From assembly GCA_016296505.1 (NCBI GenBank), contig JAEDJD010000001.1, positions 1 to 64,000 on the forward strand: a stretch of 64,000 nt of DNA, given 5' to 3'. Numbering within the stretch: position 1 is the stretch's first letter; each line of letters opens with the position of its first letter. Below are positions 16,126 to 25,057 of the stretch, one piece after another. Made by a program: the position numbers and the translations under genes. Source of the stretch: Oscillospiraceae bacterium. GTDB taxonomy: Bacteria; Bacillota; Clostridia; Oscillospirales; Ruminococcaceae. The notes under the pieces were generated by a model that saw only the letters and a list, made by a program, of their open reading frames with translations, was not told the origin of the DNA and made no database searches.

Positions 16126-17691
16126 ATGTCAAAACAGAGAAGATTTCTGAAGCGGATTGCAGCGGCGCTGATTGCGGCGTCTGCGCTCGGTACTTTTACA
16201 ATATCTGCGTATGCAATGACGGAGCGGCGGTTAATTGGATATATGGGTGATCTCGATGGAGATATGCTGGTCAGTGCCGCAGATGTATACATACTTTCTG
16301 AGCAGCTTTTGACTAGCAATGCACTTCTCGATCCGGATCTTGCATTTCGCGCTGATCTGAACAAGGATCAATGTATGGACGCACGTGATTTGTCACTGCT
16401 CAAGCGTGTCGCGCTTGGCGGTGCGGAGCCGGAGGGCATTTATGAAGAATTCGAGGTTCCCGATCCGGAGCTGATACCGCCGCCGATTCTTGCGGTCAAT
16501 CCGACACTGCCCTCTGTCGGGGAAACGAATATTCTGATGTTCGTTGTGGATTTTCCGGATTGCACACGCTCTGATTCATACAGTGCGGAGGAGATCCTTG
16601 AACGTACTTTTGGACCGGAGGATCAGAACAGCGAAGCTTATCCGATGGAAAGCATTTCCGCGTTTTATCAGCGTTCCTCATATGACAGACTGCATATGAA
16701 CGGCAGCGTGTTTTTGTATACTGCCAAGGAAAGCATCCATAATTATGTGAATCAAGTCGCCTATGAAGGTACGGATAAGCTGCTTGATGAGATTATGTAT
16801 GCCTTTGACGAGCAGATTGATTTCCAGAAATATGATACGAACCGAGATACAATCATTGATACCATTTTGCTGGCGCTTCCGGGTGAAGCCGATATGGATG
16901 ACTGGTGGCCGTGCTCTGGCGGCTATTATGGCGGAACGTATTTTGACAGCGTATGCGGCGGTAATCTCTGTTATGGCGGATGGGATTTGAGTGATCGCGC
17001 CGGGTTCAACAGCACATGGGCGCATGAGCTTGGTCATGCAATGGGAATGCCCGATTATTATCGTTATGAAAATTATGAGAATACGCCGGAAGATGATTAC
17101 GGCAGAGGACTAAGCGGAGATGCCGGCTGGATCACAATGGATGACGCACTCGGTGATATGAGTGCGTTCGATAAGCTGATGTACGGCTGGTATACCAATG
17201 ACGAGGTTCATATTTATACTGGCGGAACGCAGACGTTTACGCTGCAATCTTCACAATATGCGCCGAATTGTCTGTTGATACCACGAGGCGATCTGAACGG
17301 TTTTTATAGTGAATATTTCATCGTCGAAGCGGTTACGCCGGATAAAAATAATTACAAGGGCTTTACCTATCGGCAGCCGTTTTGGATGTTCAAAGACAGC
17401 GGCATCCGCATTCTGCACTGTAATGCAGAGATTACGGAAGGATGGTGGGGCATGGAGCTGAAATGGAACAACTACGGCAGGTATTACGACACGAGTAATA
17501 ACAGACAGCGTGTGCTGCGGCTGGTCAACAACTTCGGCGGCTTTTTCCATGTGGGAGATGTGATCGACAGCAATGTAAATGGATTTGCATGGTATGATTT
17601 TGCAGGCTTCCAGACTGTCAATCCGAATCTTAGAATTCAGATTGACAGCTTGCAGGATGGTACCGCTGTGGTGACTGTATCGCAGACATAA
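16126..17691 (+). CDS. Secreted M6-like metalloprotease with N-terminal dockerin
   Basis: A 521-residue exported protein. It has a signal peptide at 1-30 (cut near ISAYA), then a dockerin type I module at about 40-100 with two Ca-binding repeats (GDLDGDMLVSAADV and ADLNKDQCMDARDL). A protease domain follows with zinc motif HELGHAMGMPD (His300, Glu301, His304), as in immune inhibitor A/M6 peptidases. Dockerins are usually C-terminal; here the module comes directly after the signal peptide. It presumably docks a protease to a cellulosome-like surface complex. It is a single-gene unit ending at a strong terminator. Confidence 0.85.
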   Translation: MSKQRRFLKRIAAALIAASALGTFTISAYAMTERRLIGYMGDLDGDMLVSAADVYILSEQLLTSNALLDPDLAFRADLNKDQCMDARDLSLLKRVALGGAEPEGIYEEFEVPDPELIPPPILAVNPTLPSVGETNILMFVVDFPDCTRSDSYSAEEILERTFGPEDQNSEAYPMESISAFYQRSSYDRLHMNGSVFLYTAKESIHNYVNQVAYEGTDKLLDEIMYAFDEQIDFQKYDTNRDTIIDTILLALPGEADMDDWWPCSGGYYGGTYFDSVCGGNLCYGGWDLSDRAGFNSTWAHELGHAMGMPDYYRYENYENTPEDDYGRGLSGDAGWITMDDALGDMSAFDKLMYGWYTNDEVHIYTGGTQTFTLQSSQYAPNCLLIPRGDLNGFYSEYFIVEAVTPDKNNYKGFTYRQPFWMFKDSGIRILHCNAEITEGWWGMELKWNNYGRYYDTSNNRQRVLRLVNNFGGFFHVGDVIDSNVNGFAWYDFAGFQTVNPNLRIQIDSLQDGTAVVTVSQT

Positions 17692-17701
17692 AATTATATA
17701 C

Positions 17702-17737
17702 AAAAAACGCGGAATCAACTGTCGATTCCGCGTTTTT
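17702..17737. terminator. Bidirectional terminator
   Basis: The 14-bp stem AAAAACGCGGAATC / GATTCCGCGTTTTT has a 7-base loop, with A-run and T-run in the arms. It lies between the converging protease gene and the large membrane protein gene. Confidence 0.9.
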
Positions 17738-17766
17738 CTACGATTGTGGAGATGATGTACTGCGCG

Positions 17767-20700
17767 TTACCAAGTCCAGTCTTCCCAAAGACGGCCAGCT
17801 TGGGATTTGAGCGAATCGCCGCGCTGCTTGAGCATTTCGTTCGAGCCTGCAACGACAATCAGCACCATTCCGGCAAGCAGCAGATATACCCACCATTGCC
17901 TGCCTTCCGTGAGCTTCATGTGCATGAACATCGCGGTCAGCAGCAGCGAGAGTCCGCCAAGCAAAAACCACTTTTTTTGCTTGATATAGAAAGATGCGAT
18001 GAACATAATCAGTGCGGTTATCAATAACGTCATCAGGTCTGCACCAGCTTCGGTTGCGAACGCAGTCATTGCAAGCCGCAGCATCGTATAGACGCCGACG
18101 GCAAAGAGAAAGTTTCCGCCGGCTTTTTCGCCGTAAAGCTGCCGGATCACAATACCGAAGAGGAGCAGCGGCAGGATATGAAGCTTACCCTCGAACCATG
18201 TATCCGTTACATCGACGAGTGGCTGCATCCAGAATGCAATGACGCCGAACGCCGCTGCAAACAGCATTACCAAACGTCGTTGTTCTTTATTTTTTATTAC
18301 GAAATAGTAGTGCAGCAAATAGCCTGCAATCAGAATCGGTACGAAAAAATACATCCATTGTTTCTGTGCGAGAGCATACCGACCAGCACAAGTACCATCA
18401 GATGTTGCCATTGCCAGCCAGACTGGCACAAAGCCGCCAAGTATCGTCAGTACCCATGAACGCCGCTGCATCAGCGTTTTTTCGTCCACTTCGCGCGATA
18501 CAATACCGAGGTACGGAAACAGGGCGGTCATACCGGCATACATCAGGAGCAGCAGAAATACGCTGCCGTTTGATACGCTGAATGTATTAGTCCGCAGTGA
18601 GTCAATCGTGAGAATCAGAGAAAGCGCACAGATCGCCGGCAGGATGATCTGCGATTTTTGGGTCGTGAACCATGCGAGAATACACAATCCGAACGTATAT
18701 ATGAAATAAAATGAATCCCATTCATCCATATTGCGGTTTATGAGTATCACCGAAAGGAGCAGGGCGGTTATCGGCGCCGCAAACTGCATGACGGTGGCTA
18801 TGATGTTGCTGCCGACAAAAAACACCATTTGTTTGGAAATTGCAAGCGCAAGCAGCGAAAACAGCAGAATCCAGACAGAGGCAATCATCAGTACAGTGAA
18901 GTCCACGCTGAAATTGTCAGCCAGCTTACATACGCTGAAAGCGGTTGCTTTTGACAGCAGATATAGCGCTATACTGAAAGACGCAATTGCCAATGGTCGG
19001 AACCCGTGATTTGAGAATAGTCGCCAGAGTCCGAATGCGGCTGCTACGCCGATGAACGAAAGCAGCAGACTGTCCCATCCATTCTGTCGGCTTGATTCGT
19101 AGAATACTGCGACAATCATCGGCGGAACCATCGTCAGGGCGAACAGTACCTTCCGGACGCCGTGGAAGCGGCGCTTTGTGGTGACGTATGCGGCGGCTCC
19201 GAGCAGATAGGAGAAGAGACTCCAGCTTATGGTCAGCGTAATATCCGATACCTGTTCCCAAAGACCGTTTGCAGCATTTATCATTGTAATGAACAAAAGC
19301 AGCGGCGACAGTACCGCGAAAATATACTGCTGTGGTGTGCGCGTGTCATGTGCGAATGCAAGGAGCCAATAAAGCAGTATCATCACAATCAACATTGCCA
19401 TAGCTGCATACTGCATCGGTGCGCGTGCGGTAGATGTCTCCAGATTTACCAGTGTGATCAGCGGAACGACCGGCGAGACCGTCAGCAGAAGATCTGAAAC
19501 TCCGGTTCGGTATTTTTTCAGCAGAACAAGCGCTGCAAATCCGAGCAGGAAACAGCCTGCCTGTATCAGATATTCGCCATTTGTAAAATTCGTTGACTGT
19601 GCAGCCCGCCAGCCGATTGCGTCAACAGCAATCATGCAAAACGACCAGATTTGTACGCCGATCAGAATACGCAGCGGCAGAGAATCCTTTTTTTGCATGA
19701 CATATGCCCATATGGCGATTAGAACGACAGTCGCGCACGCCAAAATTATGGAGACTGTCGGTGGATAATGCTTAAAATTCAGAACATGAATCGGAATGGA
19801 AAGCGCAGTGAGTACGACAGCCGAATGCAGGAATCCGGAATGTGTTTCATCTGGCAGACAGTTTGTGAGCAAAAGCATCAGCCAGATTGCCGCGCAGAGC
19901 ATCAGTATCAGGGCGACATATCCGTTTTCTGCGTGAATGACAGTGTGTTCCGTGCGAATCATGAATATTGTTCTGCACAGTGGCAGCAACAGATATGTAA
20001 ACGCCGGAACTGTCAGCAGCGTAATGGGAATTGCGGTCAGATTCTTCATGCGCTCCGTAAACACGGGCGAGAAGAATACAAATGCGGCGATAAATGCCGG
20101 AATTGCACAGTTCCAGCGATAGGCTTGATCCATTTCAAAATACAATACGCAGGATCCAAATATATAGCACCAAGTGATAATCGCTGCAAGAATACTCAAT
20201 ACGATCGTGACTGGTTCCAGAACGCTGCCAATTTGCGGGCAAATCCGCGGTGCAATGAGTCTTGCGGAAAACGCCAGAATCAGAGCATAGAGCGTGACTG
20301 CGATCAGGAACGGTGCAACTGTCAAATTTTGATGCAGCGTCAGCGCTTCCGCGAGGCTGACATAGGTTACGGTCAGTCCGCTGAGAAATGCAATACCCCA
20401 GCTTTTTTGACGATAAATCAGCGCGGCAATCAGCGATATGGCTGTAAACGAACCGCACGCCAACGCAATCAACCACGGATTGCCTACGCCAGATAATTTT
20501 TCGCCGAGCAGATTCAGATAACCTGCCGCCCATATGGAAATCGGCAGAAACGCAGAGCCGAGTGTGAAAAATGCCATGCTGGTACGTGTGAGATTCCAAA
20601 CGCGGCGTGCCAGAGCAGAGGTTCCGAAGAACAAAACGCTTCCGGCAGCAAGCGTTGCCAGTCTGCCGCCGTCAGTAAGCTTGCCCCATGTGGTACGGAC

Positions 20701-21387
20701 GAAGATCAATCCTGCGATAATCACGAGCAGAACGCCGACGGAAAGCATCAGTGTGATGGCGGAGATATGGTTTGGTATTAGCGGCATTGTGGTCGCCGTT
20801 TGTTTTTGCGGATTGATGTTCGGCAATGCCGCATCCGATCGTGCCGGTAAATTGACCTGTGGTGTGGCATCTGCCGCCGGCAGCACAGGAGTCGTGTCGG
20901 ATGATTCTATTTCGGTTGCAGCAATTTGCGGTTTCTGGATATCAGCAGACGGTTCGGAAATACTTGGAGCGTCTGCAATAAATGCAGGATCGGAAAGCGC
21001 TGTCTCTGCGTTTTTTGCATTTGGGACGGCAGGAGCTGTGAGCGTATCCGCAGCTGCTGTTGCGTCGATTGGCTTTGCAGGGACTGTGCCGGATACTTCA
21101 GATGGCGGAATCAGTGGTACATTTGCGGAAACCGGTATCTGATGCGCTGCATCGGCTTGCAAACTGTGCGACGGCATGACAGTGCTGTTTGGTGAATCTT
21201 GTTGTGCAGAATACTTCAGCAATCCTGCCTGCTGCAATTCTTCCGGACGAATTCTTCCCTGATTGAGAAGATACTGGAGTAGCATTTGCTGTTTTTCTTT
21301 TATCTTTTTTGTACGGTTCAACAAAATCAGCAGAGGAATCGGGGATATCAGCCAAGCAATTATGCCGATGATGAAATAAAATTCCAA
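17767..21387 (-). CDS. Giant polytopic membrane protein of unknown function
   Basis: A 1206-residue protein I do not recognise with certainty. An N-terminal membrane segment (about 4-24) is followed by a short basic helical stretch and a Pro/Ala/Thr-rich linker of about 130 residues. From about residue 208 to the end there is a near-continuous series of hydrophobic segments, roughly 25-30 by eye, with one further basic tail. The layout resembles the DUF2339/DUF2157 type of many-spanning proteins. No catalytic motif was seen. It is transcribed alone. Confidence 0.75.
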   Translation of the reverse strand: MEFYFIIGIIAWLISPIPLLILLNRTKKIKEKQQMLLQYLLNQGRIRPEELQQAGLLKYSAQQDSPNSTVMPSHSLQADAAHQIPVSANVPLIPPSEVSGTVPAKPIDATAAADTLTAPAVPNAKNAETALSDPAFIADAPSISEPSADIQKPQIAATEIESSDTTPVLPAADATPQVNLPARSDAALPNINPQKQTATTMPLIPNHISAITLMLSVGVLLVIIAGLIFVRTTWGKLTDGGRLATLAAGSVLFFGTSALARRVWNLTRTSMAFFTLGSAFLPISIWAAGYLNLLGEKLSGVGNPWLIALACGSFTAISLIAALIYRQKSWGIAFLSGLTVTYVSLAEALTLHQNLTVAPFLIAVTLYALILAFSARLIAPRICPQIGSVLEPVTIVLSILAAIITWCYIFGSCVLYFEMDQAYRWNCAIPAFIAAFVFFSPVFTERMKNLTAIPITLLTVPAFTYLLLPLCRTIFMIRTEHTVIHAENGYVALILMLCAAIWLMLLLTNCLPDETHSGFLHSAVVLTALSIPIHVLNFKHYPPTVSIILACATVVLIAIWAYVMQKKDSLPLRILIGVQIWSFCMIAVDAIGWRAAQSTNFTNGEYLIQAGCFLLGFAALVLLKKYRTGVSDLLLTVSPVVPLITLVNLETSTARAPMQYAAMAMLIVMILLYWLLAFAHDTRTPQQYIFAVLSPLLLFITMINAANGLWEQVSDITLTISWSLFSYLLGAAAYVTTKRRFHGVRKVLFALTMVPPMIVAVFYESSRQNGWDSLLLSFIGVAAAFGLWRLFSNHGFRPLAIASFSIALYLLSKATAFSVCKLADNFSVDFTVLMIASVWILLFSLLALAISKQMVFFVGSNIIATVMQFAAPITALLLSVILINRNMDEWDSFYFIYTFGLCILAWFTTQKSQIILPAICALSLILTIDSLRTNTFSVSNGSVFLLLLMYAGMTALFPYLGIVSREVDEKTLMQRRSWVLTILGGFVPVWLAMATSDGTCAGRYALAQKQWMYFFVPILIAGYLLHYYFVIKNKEQRRLVMLFAAAFGVIAFWMQPLVDVTDTWFEGKLHILPLLLFGIVIRQLYGEKAGGNFLFAVGVYTMLRLAMTAFATEAGADLMTLLITALIMFIASFYIKQKKWFLLGGLSLLLTAMFMHMKLTEGRQWWVYLLLAGMVLIVVAGSNEMLKQRGDSLKSQAGRLWEDWTW

Positions 21388-21433
21388 TATCTGTACACCT
21401 CCGTTTGTGATATTAGATGAAAGATATTATTTA

Positions 21434-21462
21434 TTATATCATATCATTTAGAAAAAAGCAAT
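21434..21462 (-). promoter_or_regulatory. Promoter of the large membrane protein gene
   Basis: On the minus strand: TTGCTT, 17 bases, TATAAT, about 45 bases before the start codon at 21387. Confidence 0.75.
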
Positions 21463-21501
21463 GACAGATCAAAATAAACTTGCGAAAGTGGCGAAAAAAG
21501 A

Positions 21502-21533
21502 AAGATACGCACCCACTATCGGATGCGTATCTT
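21502..21533 (-). terminator. Terminator of the binding-protein/VWA operon
   Basis: The stem AAGATACGCA / TGCGTATCTT is followed on the minus strand by a T-rich tract (TTTCTTTTTT), immediately after the stop at 21541. Confidence 0.85.
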
Positions 21534-21540
21534 AAATTCA

Positions 21541-23244
21541 TTACATTTGCGCGTTAAAGAGACTCTTGAGGTTATAAATAACGTCGTCATTATCGGCATT
21601 GATGCTTGCGGCTTCGTTGATTGCGGAAAGTTCTCCAAGTTCGCGGAGATTTGCATTGTAACCGATTGTATAGACCGGAATTTCCAGTCCGCCGACAATC
21701 GGGGTGATTTGTTTCAGCGATAAGCCCATATTCTGTTCGCCATCGCTCAGGACAAAGAGCAGGGGCTTGATGTTCTGACCGGTTTCAGCCTCGGCTTTTT
21801 CCTGCGCTTTCGTCAGCATATCGAGGGCAACGAGTACGGCGTCATAGGTTGCGGTATTGCCGCCGGGGGAGAGCGCTTCGACTGCGCCGGTGAAGTAGCT
21901 GCGCTGATTGAGGTCAAACTGTGCAATCGGCAGATTGACGTCAACATTTGTGCTGTAGCTGATCAGACCGACATAGTTGCTGTCGTTGATATACTTTGAC
22001 GCGTTAATCAGTGAGGATTGCAGATTCTGAATCGGTGCGCCGCCCATACTGCCGGAGACGTCCGCGACAAAAACTGCCATGACCGGATTTCCGGCGTCTT
22101 TTTCAGTTTTCCAGAGCTTCTGGGCGCTTTGCAACTTTTTACCATTGACATCCCATGAAGCGGCTTTGTAGTCGTCCAGATAATTGAAGCCGTATTTTTT
22201 TGCAGAGCGCTGTGCAGAATCGCCCAGAACATAGTCTGCAAAGGCTTCTGCCAGTTCCAGCTGATCAGTGCTGATATCGCCGATTGTGTAGAGCGGGCTG
22301 TCATGACGCACGCCGAACGGAATAAACTCATAATCACGCAGTTCGGTTGCATTATAATAGCCCTGATACTCCATCAGGAATGCGTCGAGGACGCCGTTTG
22401 CGGCAGCTTCACGCATTTGCAGCGTAGTATATGCAACAAACGGAACATTTTTCTGGAACGAGCGGAAGGTTTCCGTTGCCTTTGTGCTGAGAATATCCTC
22501 AGAGTCAAATTCCTCCAGTGCCGAAACAAGGAAGTTGAGACCTGTCGAGGAGGCGTAGGGATTGGTATAGCCCATTGTGATTTCGCTCTTGATCGTTGCC
22601 TGAACGATTGCACTGATATCGGCCTTGCCATAGGTTTCCTTCAGCTTCTGACTTGTTTCCTTGTTAATCAGGACGCCTGCGGTATTGCCTGCAAGGCGCT
22701 CTGTAACCATATTGATTTTCACGTTTTCCGCGGCGATCATCTCGCCCCAGAGAACATTGGACGGTGTGAACGCTTCTGGTACGTGTTTACCGGAAATGAT
22801 ATAGTCAATCGCGGCGCCGGAAGCGATCGAACGGACAGAGACCGTTGCCCATTGACCGTTAATCATGTAATGAGATGCGTTAAAATCTTCCGCGACCTCG
22901 TTCAGCCAACCGTCTGTACCGCCGGACGCTTTCTCCGTCGAAGAAATAATTTCGATATTGATATCGCCCTTGCCGGTGACGCTCAGCGGATACTTAGAGA
23001 TATCCGGAAGCTCTTCGGCGAGGTTGGTGCCGGCGATTTCAACGGTCGATTTCTGCGCTGGCACCTCTTGGACGCTGATCTTTTTCAGCTTTTTTTCAAT
23101 CTGGTTGACAGCCGACTCACGGGAGATCTCCTGCTTGGATTTTCCGAGGTTGCGGCTGATGAAAATACCGCCGCCGATGCCGCCCGCAAGTATGAGACCA
23201 AGGACAACGAGGAATACGGTGTTTTTGGATTTTGAATTTGCCAT
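21541..23244 (-). CDS. Membrane-anchored solute-binding-like protein with C-terminal VWA domain
   Basis: A 567-residue protein with an N-terminal membrane segment (about 9-30), a region at about 60-370 resembling an extracellular solute-binding protein (GKGDINIEIISSTEKASGG, YGKADISAIVQATIKS), and a von Willebrand factor A domain from about 395. The VWA has an intact metal site DVSGSMGG, then SPGGNTATYDAV and LLFVLSDGEQN. VWA domains make metal-dependent protein contacts. It is last in an operon with two paralogous small membrane proteins; substrate and partners are unknown. Confidence 0.8.
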   Translation of the reverse strand: MANSKSKNTVFLVVLGLILAGGIGGGIFISRNLGKSKQEISRESAVNQIEKKLKKISVQEVPAQKSTVEIAGTNLAEELPDISKYPLSVTGKGDINIEIISSTEKASGGTDGWLNEVAEDFNASHYMINGQWATVSVRSIASGAAIDYIISGKHVPEAFTPSNVLWGEMIAAENVKINMVTERLAGNTAGVLINKETSQKLKETYGKADISAIVQATIKSEITMGYTNPYASSTGLNFLVSALEEFDSEDILSTKATETFRSFQKNVPFVAYTTLQMREAAANGVLDAFLMEYQGYYNATELRDYEFIPFGVRHDSPLYTIGDISTDQLELAEAFADYVLGDSAQRSAKKYGFNYLDDYKAASWDVNGKKLQSAQKLWKTEKDAGNPVMAVFVADVSGSMGGAPIQNLQSSLINASKYINDSNYVGLISYSTNVDVNLPIAQFDLNQRSYFTGAVEALSPGGNTATYDAVLVALDMLTKAQEKAEAETGQNIKPLLFVLSDGEQNMGLSLKQITPIVGGLEIPVYTIGYNANLRELGELSAINEAASINADNDDVIYNLKSLFNAQM

Positions 23245-23298
23245 TTCTAGCTCCTTTCAGATGATTGGTGTCGTTTGACAGAGATGTTATGAAGCGGT

Positions 23299-24120
23299 TC
23301 AGCCTTGCATGAGGCGCTGCGTTGCAGTACGGTCCGGACGGCTGTATTCCGGCAAAGTACCATCCAGTGTGCGGACATTGCGGAGCGTTTCGGCAAGAAC
23401 ATCCAGACAAGGCGTTGTATCCTGCGCGTCAAGATCGAGTTGTGTGACCTCGATGACCAGTTTCTCGAAGTCGCGAAGCACTTTTTCATTTTCAGAAAGC
23501 TTTTGCTCCAGATATTCAGCGTGCGTCCGGCAAAATTCCGGATTGGACTGATCGCAGAATTGCAGGCGATAAAGCATATGTTTGCAATTTTTGAGGATAT
23601 ACGCTTCTGCTTCGTTACCATTGTGAATGAAAGGGTGCTCCTTACCGAGCATGATACTCAGCGCCTGCTGCTTTTGCTCCAGACGCTTAATCTGCTGTAT
23701 TGCGCGATCCCCATAAATACCAAGCGGCATGGTAACGCGCGGCAGGGCTTCGAATGCGCAGAGATAGTCAGCGCGTGTTTTCGGAGTCTTACTGCTGGAA
23801 AGGTTGTTCTGAGGCTGTTTTTGTGCCACGGAATTTGAAGCGGTATCCTTATCAAGTGATAACATGATGACGATCAGCATAATCGCGAGAGGAAAAGCGC
23901 CGATCGCAAAGAGAATGATAATACATGGGATCATACATGGTCTATAGGCTTTCAGTTTGGCGATCTTTTCCTGATTTATCGTGTTCTGCCGGCTGCGGCT
24001 GAAAGCGTCGTTCCGAATCGGGAATTCATTGAAGCAATGTGGACATACCGCGGTATTGTCGGAGATCTGCTGAAGCGTGAAACCGCAGGTAGGGCATTTT
24101 CTGTTTGTTTGATTGTGCAT
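23299..24120 (-). CDS. Zinc-ribbon membrane protein, paralogue of the next gene upstream
   Basis: A 273-residue protein. The N-terminus has a zinc ribbon (CPTCGFTL...CPHCF), followed by a membrane segment at about 60-85 (IPCIIILFAIGAFPLAIMLIV). A cytoplasmic helical domain from about 115 aligns with the protein at 24183: A-x-x-QIKRLEQKQQAL, then ILKNCKHMLYRL, then LSENEKVLRDFEKLVIEVTQL, then TPCL. I chose the ATG at 24120 behind GAGAGGAG. Function unknown; the helical domain faintly resembles XpaC-type proteins, an inference only. Confidence 0.65.
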   Translation of the reverse strand: MHNQTNRKCPTCGFTLQQISDNTAVCPHCFNEFPIRNDAFSRSRQNTINQEKIAKLKAYRPCMIPCIIILFAIGAFPLAIMLIVIMLSLDKDTASNSVAQKQPQNNLSSSKTPKTRADYLCAFEALPRVTMPLGIYGDRAIQQIKRLEQKQQALSIMLGKEHPFIHNGNEAEAYILKNCKHMLYRLQFCDQSNPEFCRTHAEYLEQKLSENEKVLRDFEKLVIEVTQLDLDAQDTTPCLDVLAETLRNVRTLDGTLPEYSRPDRTATQRLMQG

Positions 24121-24182
24121 GACTACTCCTCTCCCACACGGTTCCGCCATGCGTGGCGTCATTCATTTTGTCAGTATAATAA

Positions 24183-24881
24183 TTACATTCGCATTTGCTG
24201 CTGCGGCTCTGGAGTGATATTTTGCTGTTGCTCCCAGTCATCCGGACCATTGCTGCGGACGCTTCGGAGCGCGTTTGTCAGTTCGGTGAGACAAGGTGTT
24301 GCCGCGGCGGTTGCATTATCGCCAATCTGTGAAATTTCCAGAATCAAATTCTCAAAATCAGAAAGCACATGAGCATTTTCGCCCAACACACCTTGCAAAT
24401 AGGTGATGTGCATTTGCAGTTTATGCGAGTCGCCTTTATCGTAAATCATCACACGATTGAGAATACGCTTGCAATTTGCGAGGACATATTGATCGACCTC
24501 GTTGGCTGTCGTGAAAAACGGATTGTCGCTGGAATCGTCTATTATGGTACGCAATGCCTTCTGCTTACGATTCAGCGATTCGAGCTGATTGATTGCGAGT
24601 CGGATATAATCCGAAAAGGGCGTATCTTCATTGAGCCACGCCTCGAATGCGCGGATGTAGTCGTCAGCGTCCTTAAGTTTTTTTGCGTCGCTGATTGCGG
24701 TGGCGCTGTTCTGATGCAAAATCAGCCAATCTATCCCAAGTGACGGTGCAATCACCCCGATCAGCACGAGATATTTTCCAAACGTGAAATCGCTCTGCGA
24801 GAGAATATTATAAAGTGAGACCGCTAGTACGGCTTCACCCGCAGTCAATGCGATCATCAGGAGTTTTGTGCTGCTTTTCAA
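24183..24881 (-). CDS. Membrane protein with helical domain, first gene of the operon (TTG start)
   Basis: A 232-residue protein with two membrane segments near the N-terminus (about 8-60) and a helical domain homologous to the C-terminal part of the next protein (INQLESLNRKQKAL, VLANCKRILNRV, LGENAHVLSDFENLILEI, TPCL), but without its zinc ribbon. The start is the TTG at 24881, 8 bases after AAGGAGG. The more distal in-frame ATG at 24926 lies inside the promoter spacer and would not be transcribed. Function unknown. Confidence 0.65.
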   Translation of the reverse strand: MKSSTKLLMIALTAGEAVLAVSLYNILSQSDFTFGKYLVLIGVIAPSLGIDWLILHQNSATAISDAKKLKDADDYIRAFEAWLNEDTPFSDYIRLAINQLESLNRKQKALRTIIDDSSDNPFFTTANEVDQYVLANCKRILNRVMIYDKGDSHKLQMHITYLQGVLGENAHVLSDFENLILEISQIGDNATAAATPCLTELTNALRSVRSNGPDDWEQQQNITPEPQQQMRM

Positions 24882-24916
24882 AGTTTCAGCCTCCTTCTTG
24901 TTTTCTGCATAGTAAT

Positions 24917-24946
24917 ATGATACCATGCGTTGATATCATGTGTCAA
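24917..24946 (-). promoter_or_regulatory. Promoter of the paralogue/VWA operon
   Basis: On the minus strand: TTGACA, 18 bases, TATCAT. It overlaps the upstream in-frame ATG and so decides in favour of the TTG start at 24881. Confidence 0.75.
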
Positions 24947-24990
24947 GTTTGAAAAACGGTCAGGAAAACCGGATTTCGTTCAAAAATGAA

Positions 24991-25020
24991 AAGGAGGACG
25001 AATCTCCTCCGTCCTCCTTT
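24991..25020 (-). terminator. Terminator of ispH-rpsA
   Basis: The stem AAGGAGGAC / GTCCTCCTT has an 11-base loop containing a second CTCCTCC. On the minus strand it is followed by TTTTCATTTTTG. Confidence 0.8.
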
Positions 25021-25057
25021 CTGAATCTGGATGATATCCAGACCATTCGTTTTAGAA

